NCBI GenBank assembly: GCA_023269455.1
Contig: JAHFTG010000155.1
Location: 1 to 5,737 of the forward strand
Source: Opitutaceae bacterium
GTDB taxonomy: Bacteria; Verrucomicrobiota; Verrucomicrobiia; Opitutales; Opitutaceae
DNA: 5,737 nucleotides
Reading direction: 5' to 3'
Every line of letters starts with the position of its first letter. Within the stretch, counting starts at the first letter, position 1. This document shows positions 1 to 5,737 of the stretch, piece by piece. Below the pieces are notes generated by a model. That model saw nothing but the letters and a program-made list of their open reading frames with translations. It made no database searches and was not told the origin of the DNA. Position numbers and translations under genes: made by a program.

Positions 1-63
1 ACTTTTGCGGTATGGCGGTGGACATGGTTGGAAGGGTAAGGTGAGGGTGAAAAGAGGAACGAT

Positions 64-90
64 ATTTTAACAGTCGTGCCAAAAAATCAA
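64..90 (-). promoter_or_regulatory. Weak promoter-like pair downstream of the synthetase
   Basis: On the minus strand TTGATT (90-85, overlapping the synthetase stop) and TAAAAT (69-64) are 15 bases apart. The match is four of six to the -35 and five of six to the -10 consensus, but the spacing is short. It would read toward the left edge, where an ATG occurs at 25-23. It lies in a short AT-rich patch, which raises the chance of coincidence. Confidence 0.2.
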
Positions 91-2714
91 GTGGCGCGTC
101 CTCTGGGGTTCGTTTCTGCGGACAGGGTTTTTTGAAAAAGGTGTTGGAGGCGGGCGACGGCGGGGTGGCGGTTGAGTTCGAGGTGGCGGCCGGGCACAGC
201 CACGATGTCAAAGCGTCCGAGGCAGTGGCGGCTCCAGCCGAGGTCCCAGTGGAAGACGTTTTCCCATTCGGCTTGCTCGGCGACGCGCACGAGCGTCACG
301 GGCCCGGCATAAGCGGACACCGTGTAGCGGCGGTAAAGGGGGATGTTGCCCACGAATTCGGCGGCAAACGCATCGGCCGGCCGGGGCGGGCGGGGCGGGG
401 CGAGTCGGAGGCGGCGCAGGGGGCCGTCGAAGGCTCGTTTGAGGAGCATGCGGCGGTCGAGTGAGCCGGGGCGCAGGAGATAACGGGCGAGGTTGACGGT
501 GCGGCCGACGATGCTGGTCTGGCGGGCGAGGCGGGCGCGTTCGTCGGGCGGGAGCACGGTGTGAAAGCGGGTAGCGTCCAGGAGAAACAGATGAACGGGC
601 GCGGAGCCGAGGGCGTCGAGTTGGCGGGCGGTTTCCCAGGCGAGGTGCCCGCCCATGGAAAAACCGGCAAGCGCGAACCGGCCTTCGGGATGGCGTGCGC
701 GGAGGAAGGCGGCGTAGAGGGCGGCAATGCTTTCGATGGAGGCGGCGGGTTGGCCGTCGGGGAGAGGATCGAAGGCTTCCAACGCGACCAGCGGGCCGCC
801 GGTGGCGGGGAGCGAGCCGAAGTCGCGGAAGACGATGCCGCTGTGGTTCCAGGGCGGGAGGAGGTAGGTGGGGAGGCAACCTTCGCCGGGATTGAGCGGG
901 AGGGAGCGGACGACGGGCGGGAGGGGTTCTTCGACGGAGAGGCGTGCGCGGAAGGCGATGAAGGTGGGGGCTTCCACGAGGAGGCCGAGCGGGGGGCGGC
1001 GACCGGAGATGAGGGCGATTTCAGCCATGAGTTCCACGGCGGAGAGGGAGTCGCCGCCGACGGCGAAGAAGTCGTCGGCGGGGCGCAGGTCGGGGCGGGC
1101 GAGGATTTTTTTCCAGGCGGCGAAGAGCGGGTCGTCGGCGCAGGCGGTCTCGTCGGAGAGGAGGGACTGCGCGGGGGCCGGGACGTGTTCGGCAAAAAAC
1201 ACGGCGAGCCGGCGGCGGTCGAGTTTGCCGGTGGGGGTAAGCGGGAGGGCGGCGACCGGGACGACGACATCGGGCAACATCCACGAGGGCAGGGTGGCGG
1301 CCAGGTATTTTCTCCAGTCAGTGAACGCGATGTCGGGCGGGGTGGGTTCGACGAGGAGGAGCAGGGCGACAAGGCGGTCGGGGCGGGTGGCGTGGGAGGG
1401 GAGGAGGAAGACGGCGGCGTTGGCGACGGCGGGGTGGGCGAGGAAGGCGGTTTCGATTTCGCCGGCTTCGATGCGGTGGCCGTTGAGTTTGATCTGGTGG
1501 TCTTTGCGTCCGAGGTGGAGGAGGCGGCCGTCGGGGAGGAACCGGCCAAGGTCGCCGGTGGGGTGAAGGGATACGCGGGGGGCGGGCAGGCGGTGGCCGG
1601 GGAGGTGGCGAAGATCATGCCAGTGGCCGGGGCTGATGAATTCGCTTTCGACGACAATCTCGCCGGGTTCGCCGGGGGGCACCGGGCGGCCTTGGTCGTC
1701 CACGAGGACGAGGGCTTTGCCGCCGACCGGATGGCCGACGCTGATCTCGGTCGGGAGCGGGGCGGAGGCGGGCAGGAGGAGTTGCGCGATGGTGCGCGTT
1801 TCCGTGGTGGCGAGGGCGTTTTGAAGCAGGCAGGCCGGGGGGAAGCGGCGTTTAAAAAGGGCGAGGTCGGCCAGGGAAAGAGGTTCGGCGCCGAGCGAAA
1901 GCAGGCGGAGGGCGGGGTAGCCGGGGTCGATCCCCGGAGCGGCCATGAGTCTCCGGAATGTCGATACGCTCATGGTCGAGATTGATATCTGTTCGCGGGA
2001 GATCCAGGTGCGGAGGTCGGCGACAGGATGGGTCTTGAGGTCGAAGAGGTGGACGGAGGCACCGGTGAGCAGGGCTCCGAAGACGGGGGAAAGAAAGGCG
2101 CTGAACGAAGGGGAGAAGAGGAGGTCGAAGCGGTCTTCGGGGGTGACGCCGAGGTCGCGGGTTTGTCGGGCGATGTCGAAGAGGATGTTGCGATGGGTGT
2201 GGACGACGGCCTTGGGTTCGCCGGTGGAGCCGGAAGTAAAATAGAGGCAGGCGAAGGATTCGGGCGATGGGTCGGAGGCGGGCGGAGGGGTGGCGGGCAG
2301 CGGGGTTTCCGCGAGCGTCAAGGGGCGGTGGCCCCAGGCGAGGACACGGGGAGCCAACTCGGGGGTGGTGATGACGGCGCAGGCGTCGGCGGCCGCGAGT
2401 TTCGCGCGCAGGTGGGCTTCGGGATACGTGGGGTCGAGGGAGAGATAGATGCCGCCGACATGAAGGACGCCGAGGACCGCCGCGATATGGGGTGCGCCTG
2501 CGGGAAGAAGGATGGCGACGACACCGCGAGGGCGACCGGGCGGGAGCTGGGCGGCGATGAGGCCGGCGGTGGCGAGCATGCGCTGGCGCAAGTCGTGATA
2601 GGTCCAGCGGTGGTGAGGGTCGCAGACGGCCGGGCGAGTGGCGTGGGTTTGGGCTACGCTTTCAAAGCGTTGGGGGACGGTCTGGTCGTGGGAGAACGGG
2701 AGCGCGAGGGTCAT
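87..2714 (-). CDS. NRPS-like tridomain synthetase: adenylation - carrier protein - thioesterase
   Basis: This enzyme probably activates a carboxylic acid as an acyl-adenylate, loads it on its own phosphopantetheine arm and releases it with its thioesterase. Residues count from the ATG at 2714 (875 aa). The A domain (about 15-500) shows A1 WTYHDL (37-42), P-loop A3 LYFTSGSTGEPK (157-168), A5 NALATTE (299-305, replacing NxYGPTE), A7 HPTGDL (384-389), A8 (402-421), A9 LPSWMLP (475-481) and A10 PTGKLDR with catalytic Lys497. The PCP has FAVGGDSLS with Ser556. The TE (about 609-864) has GFSMGG with Ser686, Asp713 in FLLDATRF and His844 in VPGRHLELN. No condensation domain is present. The hand-aligned specificity positions read S-A-S-T-L-L-A-T-I-K; Ser205 replaces the usual amino-group-binding Asp. 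The frame stays open to an ATG at 2807, but that 31-residue stretch is poorer in GC at third positions and rich in His and Cys, so I prefer 2714. Neither start has a clear ribosome binding site. A-T-TE order recalls bacterial RalA and fungal TdiA/AtrA; the substrate is unknown. Confidence 0.9.
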   Translation of the reverse strand: MTLALPFSHDQTVPQRFESVAQTHATRPAVCDPHHRWTYHDLRQRMLATAGLIAAQLPPGRPRGVVAILLPAGAPHIAAVLGVLHVGGIYLSLDPTYPEAHLRAKLAAADACAVITTPELAPRVLAWGHRPLTLAETPLPATPPPASDPSPESFACLYFTSGSTGEPKAVVHTHRNILFDIARQTRDLGVTPEDRFDLLFSPSFSAFLSPVFGALLTGASVHLFDLKTHPVADLRTWISREQISISTMSVSTFRRLMAAPGIDPGYPALRLLSLGAEPLSLADLALFKRRFPPACLLQNALATTETRTIAQLLLPASAPLPTEISVGHPVGGKALVLVDDQGRPVPPGEPGEIVVESEFISPGHWHDLRHLPGHRLPAPRVSLHPTGDLGRFLPDGRLLHLGRKDHQIKLNGHRIEAGEIETAFLAHPAVANAAVFLLPSHATRPDRLVALLLLVEPTPPDIAFTDWRKYLAATLPSWMLPDVVVPVAALPLTPTGKLDRRRLAVFFAEHVPAPAQSLLSDETACADDPLFAAWKKILARPDLRPADDFFAVGGDSLSAVELMAEIALISGRRPPLGLLVEAPTFIAFRARLSVEEPLPPVVRSLPLNPGEGCLPTYLLPPWNHSGIVFRDFGSLPATGGPLVALEAFDPLPDGQPAASIESIAALYAAFLRARHPEGRFALAGFSMGGHLAWETARQLDALGSAPVHLFLLDATRFHTVLPPDERARLARQTSIVGRTVNLARYLLRPGSLDRRMLLKRAFDGPLRRLRLAPPRPPRPADAFAAEFVGNIPLYRRYTVSAYAGPVTLVRVAEQAEWENVFHWDLGWSRHCLGRFDIVAVPGRHLELNRHPAVARLQHLFQKTLSAETNPRGRAT

Positions 2715-2817
2715 GCAAGTGCAGGCGGAGCGGGGCCTATGTGAAAAATGATGGCATCGGGTCTCGTCGCCAGTAAAGGCTCGCCCCACCGTATTTGTAA
2801 CCACCATTTAGGGGGGG
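2715..2817. promoter_or_regulatory. Divergent intergenic region between synthetase and GNAT genes
   Basis: If the synthetase starts at 2714, this gap of 103 bases must carry the promoters of both divergent units. It is visibly less GC-rich than the flanking genes. On the minus strand TTTACT and CATCAT are separated by 18 bases, a weak sigma70-like pair, four of six matches each. A short palindrome GATG-G-CATC sits at 2750-2758, and CCACC occurs twice (2786-2790 and 2801-2805), 15 bases apart. None of these is strong alone. The assignment rests mainly on the divergent layout. Confidence 0.4.
2810..2817 (+). promoter_or_regulatory. G-rich ribosome binding site of the GNAT gene
   Basis: One A followed by seven Gs abuts the ATG at 2818. 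AGGGG can pair with the anti-Shine-Dalgarno end of 16S rRNA at roughly normal spacing. Together with the in-frame TAG at 2809-2811 this fixes 2818 as the most upstream possible start. The unbroken G7 run is also prone to length change by slippage. Confidence 0.5.
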
Positions 2818-3690
2818 ATGTTTGGCGATGGCTCAAGTTCTTACGCATGCGCACACGGTCTTCCGGCGGATCACAGGCTGATCGGGCGCATGAACGCGGC
2901 TTTTCGCGGTTATGATTTTTTAAGGGTGCGGGCGTATGCGGGTAGGCCGGGAAATCCGAACCGGATTGTTACGCGTGAAATCGGGGGGGCTTCGCTGATG
3001 CGGTTTCCGGCGGTGGGCTATTTTAACCAAGCTTATGATGTGAGCGGGGTTTCATGGGCGGATTGGCCGGAGATACAGGCGTTTTTCGCGGAGGCGGTGG
3101 ACGAGTTCAAGGTGTTGGTCTCTCCGCAGGCGGCAGGCGGTGACGGGGAAGCCGGGTTCTGGGAGGAGAACGGTCGCCCGGTGGCACGGTTGGCGAGGAT
3201 GTTTCGCCGCCTCGGCCCGAACATTGACGCCGCAGGGGCGGAGGGAGTGCGGATCGAGCCTTTGGATCCGCGTGAGGCGACGGCTTTTTTTGAGCTTTAT
3301 CTGGAGGGGTTTGGGGCGAGGCTCGCGGGGTGGCCGGCGGCGGTGGCCAACATGCTCCAACTGCCGGGGCGGCCGGGCATGCATTTCTTGGCGGCGAAGA
3401 AAGGCGGCGAGCTGGCGGGGCTCGGAATGCTGCACGTGGCGGACGGGGTGGCGCATCTTTGCGCGGGCGTGGTGTCGGCGAAGTATCGGCAGGGGGGATT
3501 GCAGGCGGCGTTGATCGCGGAGCGGCTGCGCTTGGGCGCGGCACTGGGCTGCGACCTGGCGGTGGCGTGGACCGACGCGGGGAGCACCAGCCAGCGAAAT
3601 CTGGAGGCGCGGGGTTTTAAGGTGGGCTATCTCGATCCTGTGTTCCGGGTGTCTGTCCGCCGGAGCGTGGTTTCGGCCTTTGCCTCATGA
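2818..3690 (+). CDS. GNAT family N-acetyltransferase
   Basis: Probable acyl-CoA-dependent acyltransferase of the GNAT superfamily, 290 aa, cytoplasmic (no signal peptide or membrane segment seen). The GNAT fold lies in the C-terminal half (about 145-275). The acyl-CoA pyrophosphate loop is in AGVVSAKYRQGGLQAALI (216-233), where R224-QGG-L-Q stands for the usual R/QxxGxG/A. The closing motif GSTSQRNLEARGFKVGY (255-271) is typical of the family. The N-terminal 130 residues are not recognised; they may be a diverged second GNAT subdomain or a substrate-binding region. The start at 2818 is favoured: an in-frame TAG at 2809-2811 rules out anything further upstream, and the A plus seven Gs before the ATG can act as a ribosome binding site. 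ATG at 2890 (Met25) is the next option. The stop overlaps the next gene by four bases, so the two are cotranscribed and probably translationally coupled. The acceptor is unknown; the gene is divergent from the A-PCP-TE synthetase. Confidence 0.85.
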   Translation: MFGDGSSSYACAHGLPADHRLIGRMNAAFRGYDFLRVRAYAGRPGNPNRIVTREIGGASLMRFPAVGYFNQAYDVSGVSWADWPEIQAFFAEAVDEFKVLVSPQAAGGDGEAGFWEENGRPVARLARMFRRLGPNIDAAGAEGVRIEPLDPREATAFFELYLEGFGARLAGWPAAVANMLQLPGRPGMHFLAAKKGGELAGLGMLHVADGVAHLCAGVVSAKYRQGGLQAALIAERLRLGAALGCDLAVAWTDAGSTSQRNLEARGFKVGYLDPVFRVSVRRSVVSAFAS

Positions 3691-4715
3691 TCACGGCCAA
3701 ACTGCGGCGGCTTAGGCAGGTGACCGGCTATGCCTGGCATCGGTTCAAGATGCGGCACACGCATTGGCGGGTGGAGCGTCGGGATGGGTCCGCCGGATTT
3801 TGCGCCTATGGCGAGGAGCGGGCGGTGGTGCATTTCGCGCGTTATTACCTGGGGAGTGCGGACGATGTAGTGGTGCGGCGGGGATGGCATCGCGGAGACT
3901 TCACGGCGCATATGCGAGCGATGACGCGGCGATACGGGCTGGCGGTGGCCTCGGACCAAGAGGTGCCCGCCGGGGTGGCGGCAGAGGCTCTGGCCTGGCC
4001 GTGGTTGGTGGCGATGACGATCACGCTTCCGGCGACGATGGCGGAGTATCGGCGTGGTTTGAATGATTCGGCGCAGGCGGATGTTAAGCGGATCATCAAG
4101 CAGGGGTTTCGTTGCGAGGTGAGCCGGGATGCGGCCAAGGCGAAGGAGTTTTACCACCGCTATTATCTGCCCAGCATGACCTCGCGGCATGGGGCGGATG
4201 CGTATCTTTTTGGCGAAGAGGATATGCTGGCGCTGTTGATGGAGGGAGCGTTTCTGCTCGAGGTTTGGCGGGGGGAGGAGTGGGTGAGTGCGGTGTTGTG
4301 CAGGCACGCCGCCGAAGGCGTGGCAATGCTGAGGCTCGGCTGGCGTAATGGCGACGAAGACGTGTATCGGCAGGGAGCGGTCGCCGCGTTGTATTGGCTC
4401 ACGGTGGCGTGGAGCGTGGAGCATGGAGCCCGCCGGTTGTTTCTGGGCGGAGCGGCGCCCTATTTGGAGGACGGGTTGCTGGTCTTTAAATCGAAGTGGG
4501 GGGCGCGCTTGGATTTCGACGCGAGCGACTTCAACGTGTGGAGGGTTTTGACGGAGCCGGCGCATCCGGTGTGCCGGGCGTTTTTAGCCACGCATTCCGT
4601 GGTGTTTAAAAACGAAGCGGCGAAGCGGTTCGAGGTGCTGAGCGGGCTCGCGCGCGAGGAAGTGAACGGCGCGGAGCAGCACGCGCAGATCGCGGAGTGG
4701 CGGCGGGTGAACTGA
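3687..4715 (+). CDS. FemAB-like / GNAT_6 family acyltransferase
   Basis: A 342-aa protein resembling the GNAT_6/FemAB-like group (CelD/BcsL type), which transfers acyl or aminoacyl groups to amines; members act in cell-wall cross-bridge, polysaccharide or secondary-metabolite modification. Visible signatures are DVKRIIKQGF (132-141), the FYHRYYLPSMTSRHG stretch (155-169), and GGAAPYLEDGLLVFKSKWGA (254-273), which matches the C-terminal D-G-x-x-x-F-K-x-K-W-G pattern of the family. The length suits the two tandem GNAT-like subdomains of FemX-type proteins, but the tRNA-binding helical arm of true FemA is not evident. No signal peptide or membrane segment is seen. Its ATG lies inside the stop of the preceding GNAT gene (ATGA) and lacks its own ribosome binding site, indicating translational coupling. 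It converges with modB, whose stop is 31 bases away. Donor (acyl-CoA, carrier-bound acyl group or aminoacyl-tRNA) and acceptor cannot be told from sequence. Confidence 0.8.
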   Translation: MITAKLRRLRQVTGYAWHRFKMRHTHWRVERRDGSAGFCAYGEERAVVHFARYYLGSADDVVVRRGWHRGDFTAHMRAMTRRYGLAVASDQEVPAGVAAEALAWPWLVAMTITLPATMAEYRRGLNDSAQADVKRIIKQGFRCEVSRDAAKAKEFYHRYYLPSMTSRHGADAYLFGEEDMLALLMEGAFLLEVWRGEEWVSAVLCRHAAEGVAMLRLGWRNGDEDVYRQGAVAALYWLTVAWSVEHGARRLFLGGAAPYLEDGLLVFKSKWGARLDFDASDFNVWRVLTEPAHPVCRAFLATHSVVFKNEAAKRFEVLSGLAREEVNGAEQHAQIAEWRRVN

Positions 4716-4752
4716 GCCGCGAGCGCAGAGTGCGGAGGCGACGGGTTCAGTT
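4710..4752. terminator. Stem-loop between convergent genes, possible bidirectional terminator
   Basis: AACTGAGCC (4710-4718) pairs with GGTTCAGTT (4744-4752) over nine positions with one G-T wobble. An inner stem CGCA-GAG-TGCG (4724-4734) is nested inside. The arms contain the stop codons of both convergent genes: TGA at 4713-4715 on plus and TGA at 4747-4749 on minus. There is no T-run after the stem on either strand, so it is not a classical intrinsic terminator. It may still insulate the two units or protect 3' ends. Confidence 0.3.
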
Positions 4753-5448
4753 GTCCAAGCGTCGGCGCTGGAGCAGCGTCACGGCGAGCAGGAGGACGAA
4801 CGACACGACGAGTAACAACGCGGCGTAGGCGTGGGCTTGATCGTAGTTGAGGGCTTGCACTTCGTCGTAGAGGGCGATGCTGGCGACCTTGGTTTGTCCG
4901 GGGAGGCCGCCGCCGATCATGAGGACGACGCCGAATTCGCCGAGCGTGTGGGCGAAGCCGAGGGTGAGGCCCGCGAGCAGGCCGTGGCGCGCGAGCGGGA
5001 TGTGCACGCGCAGGAAAGTGCGCAGGGGCGACGCGCCGGAGGCGCGGGCGGCGTCGAGCAACTCATGCGGCACGCCGCGCAGCGCCGCCTGAAACGGCTG
5101 CACGGCGAACGGCAGCGAGTAGAGGACCGAGGCGATCACGAGTCCGGTGAAACTGAAGACGAGCGTGCCGCCGGTGAGATGGAGCCACCACGAGCCGGGC
5201 GGGTGAGTGGGGGAAAGCGCGACCAGCAGATAAAAGCCGATGACGGTGGGCGGAAGGACGAGCGGAAGCGTGACGAGGGTTTCGGCGATGAAGGCACCGC
5301 GCCAGCGCGTGGTGTTGAGCCAGTGGGCGAGGGGGAGGCCGACGACGCCGAGGATGAGCGCGGTGAGCGTGGAGAGTTTTACGGTGAGCCAAAGGGCCTG
5401 CCAGAGCGGCGCGGAGAGTCCGAGGAAAGTGGCGGTGGCTTCGGGCAT
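4747..5448 (-). CDS. modB: Molybdate ABC transporter permease ModB
   Basis: Inner-membrane permease of the molybdate importer ModABC; it forms the channel receiving molybdate from periplasmic ModA and is driven by the ATPase ModC. The 233-aa length is normal for ModB. Hydrophobic segments are visible near 17-42, 53-78, 93-113, 150-168 and 205-226. The EAA loop that docks to the ATPase is DAARASGASPLRTFLRVHIP (132-151). The family hallmark GEFGVVLMIGGGLPGQTK (170-187) followed by IALYDEVQ is specific to ModB/CysT-type permeases and fits molybdate best. The gene lies 69 bases downstream of the modA stop on the same strand. The start at 5448 is preceded only by GGGA (5455-5458) as a weak ribosome binding site, six bases from the ATG and inside a possible hairpin. 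No modC follows: the next gene is convergent. CysT/CysW sulfate permease is a less likely alternative. Confidence 0.94.
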   Translation of the reverse strand: MPEATATFLGLSAPLWQALWLTVKLSTLTALILGVVGLPLAHWLNTTRWRGAFIAETLVTLPLVLPPTVIGFYLLVALSPTHPPGSWWLHLTGGTLVFSFTGLVIASVLYSLPFAVQPFQAALRGVPHELLDAARASGASPLRTFLRVHIPLARHGLLAGLTLGFAHTLGEFGVVLMIGGGLPGQTKVASIALYDEVQALNYDQAHAYAALLLVVSFVLLLAVTLLQRRRLDN

Positions 5449-5475
5449 GAAAAATCCCGCGACGCGGGTGGTCGC
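5449..5475 (-). promoter_or_regulatory. Possible attenuator-like hairpin in front of modB
   Basis: Read on the minus strand, CCCGC-GTC-GCGGG (5468 to 5456) forms a 5-bp GC stem with a 3-base loop. It is followed by A and five Ts, then C and the modB ATG, so it has the form of a short intrinsic terminator. Its 3' arm contains the only ribosome-binding-like sequence (GGGA, 5455-5458). A second stem, GCGAC (5475-5471) with GTCGC (5463-5459), shares bases with the first, so the two cannot form together, and it would leave GGGA free. The pairing is seen in the sequence; the regulatory role is inference. Confidence 0.35.
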
Positions 5476-5517
5476 AGGATGGGGAAGTTGGCGGGAGGCG
5501 CGGTGGCTGGCGAATGC

Positions 5518-5737
5518 TTACTTGGTATCGGGCAGGCCGTATCCGAAGCGTTGGAGGACTTCGCGAGCGGCGCTGGAGTTGAGAAACTCAAGGTAGCGTT
5601 TGGCGGCGGGGTTGGCCGAGCCGTGTTTGGTGATCACGGCACCTTGGTCGAGGGGCGTGTAGAGGTTTTGCGGGATTTCGCTGTAGGTGCCCTTGTTTTT
5701 GTTGAGGGGGGCGAGGACGAAAGAGAGCGCGACGAAG
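5518..5737 (-). CDS. modA: Molybdate-binding periplasmic protein ModA, C-terminal part (runs off right edge)
   Basis: Only the last 72 codons and the TAA stop (5518-5520) are in the window. ModA is the periplasmic lipoprotein or soluble binding protein that captures molybdate (and often tungstate) and delivers it to ModB. The visible tail contains PLDQGAVITKHGSANPAAKR followed by YLEFLNSSAARELLQRFGYG and ends in LPDTK. This is the typical ModA C-terminus, with an A-A-x-x-Y/F-L-x-F-L helix, then a residue pair around the terminal F/Y-G-Y/F, then P. Signal peptide and oxyanion-binding residues lie outside the window. The gene precedes modB on the same strand, as in known mod operons. Confidence 0.9.
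   Translation of the reverse strand, partial: FVALSFVLAPLNKNKGTYSEIPQNLYTPLDQGAVITKHGSANPAAKRYLEFLNSSAAREVLQRFGYGLPDTK

Noticed and set aside
76..95. Terminator for the synthetase around the T-run after its stop
   Set aside because: Only a 4-bp GCCA/TGGC pairing flanks the T-run, and the run lies in the loop rather than after the stem.
296..1657. 453-codon minus-strand frame overlapping the synthetase in another frame
   Set aside because: The translation is a Ser/Pro/Ala-rich low-complexity string, the typical +1 or +2 shadow of a GC-rich gene.
561..1985. Long open frame (474 codons) on the plus strand opposite the synthetase, and smaller ones at 132-464 and 2028-2744
   Set aside because: They are Gly/Glu/Ala-rich with no recognisable motifs and lie entirely antisense to clear A, PCP and TE motifs. 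GC-rich coding DNA routinely leaves the opposite strand free of stops.
2750..2758. GATGGCATC palindrome as an operator
   Set aside because: Nine bases with four-base arms is expected by chance; it is mentioned only within the intergenic entry and not called as a binding site.
2715..2807. A riboswitch in the leader of the synthetase
   Set aside because: I found no conserved aptamer motif and no strong stem in the leader.
3107..4565. Minus-strand open frames opposite the GNAT and FemAB-like genes (for example 3627-4565)
   Set aside because: They are Arg/Pro/His-rich with no domain signature, and both plus-strand genes have clear family motifs and tight ATGA coupling.

Overview
This is a GC-rich window with four complete genes and one partial gene in three blocks. 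The coding density, GC-rich third codon positions and ModAB sequences suggest a high-GC Gram-negative bacterium. My guess is Verrucomicrobiota (Opitutales-like), but only at low confidence, because no phylogenetic marker lies in the window.

Block 1 (87-2714, minus strand) is one large NRPS-like enzyme with the order adenylation (A), peptidyl carrier protein (PCP), thioesterase (TE). It has no condensation domain. The A domain keeps its ATP-binding and catalytic motifs. The aspartate that normally holds the alpha-amino group of an amino acid is a serine by hand alignment, so the substrate is probably not an ordinary alpha-amino acid. The TE has a full Ser-Asp-His triad.

Block 2 (2818-4715, plus strand) is read divergently from block 1 across a gap of about 103 bases. 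It holds two acyltransferase-fold genes joined by a 4-base ATGA overlap: a GNAT N-acetyltransferase (290 aa) and a FemAB/GNAT_6-like protein (342 aa). Together with the synthetase they look like a small acyl-activating and acyl-transferring locus, possibly a compact biosynthetic cluster. The product is unknown, and no phosphopantetheinyl transferase, exporter or regulator is visible.

Block 3 (4747 to the right edge, minus strand) is the 3' end of modA followed by modB, parts of a high-affinity molybdate ABC importer. modC does not follow modB, because the convergent FemAB-like gene occupies that place. A hairpin plus T-run lies directly before the modB start, and a long imperfect stem spans the convergent stop codons of blocks 2 and 3. 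Blocks 1 and 2 have no evident functional tie to molybdate uptake.

No RNA genes, insertion sequences, CRISPR arrays or long repeats were seen. No gene-free stretch exceeds about 105 bases.
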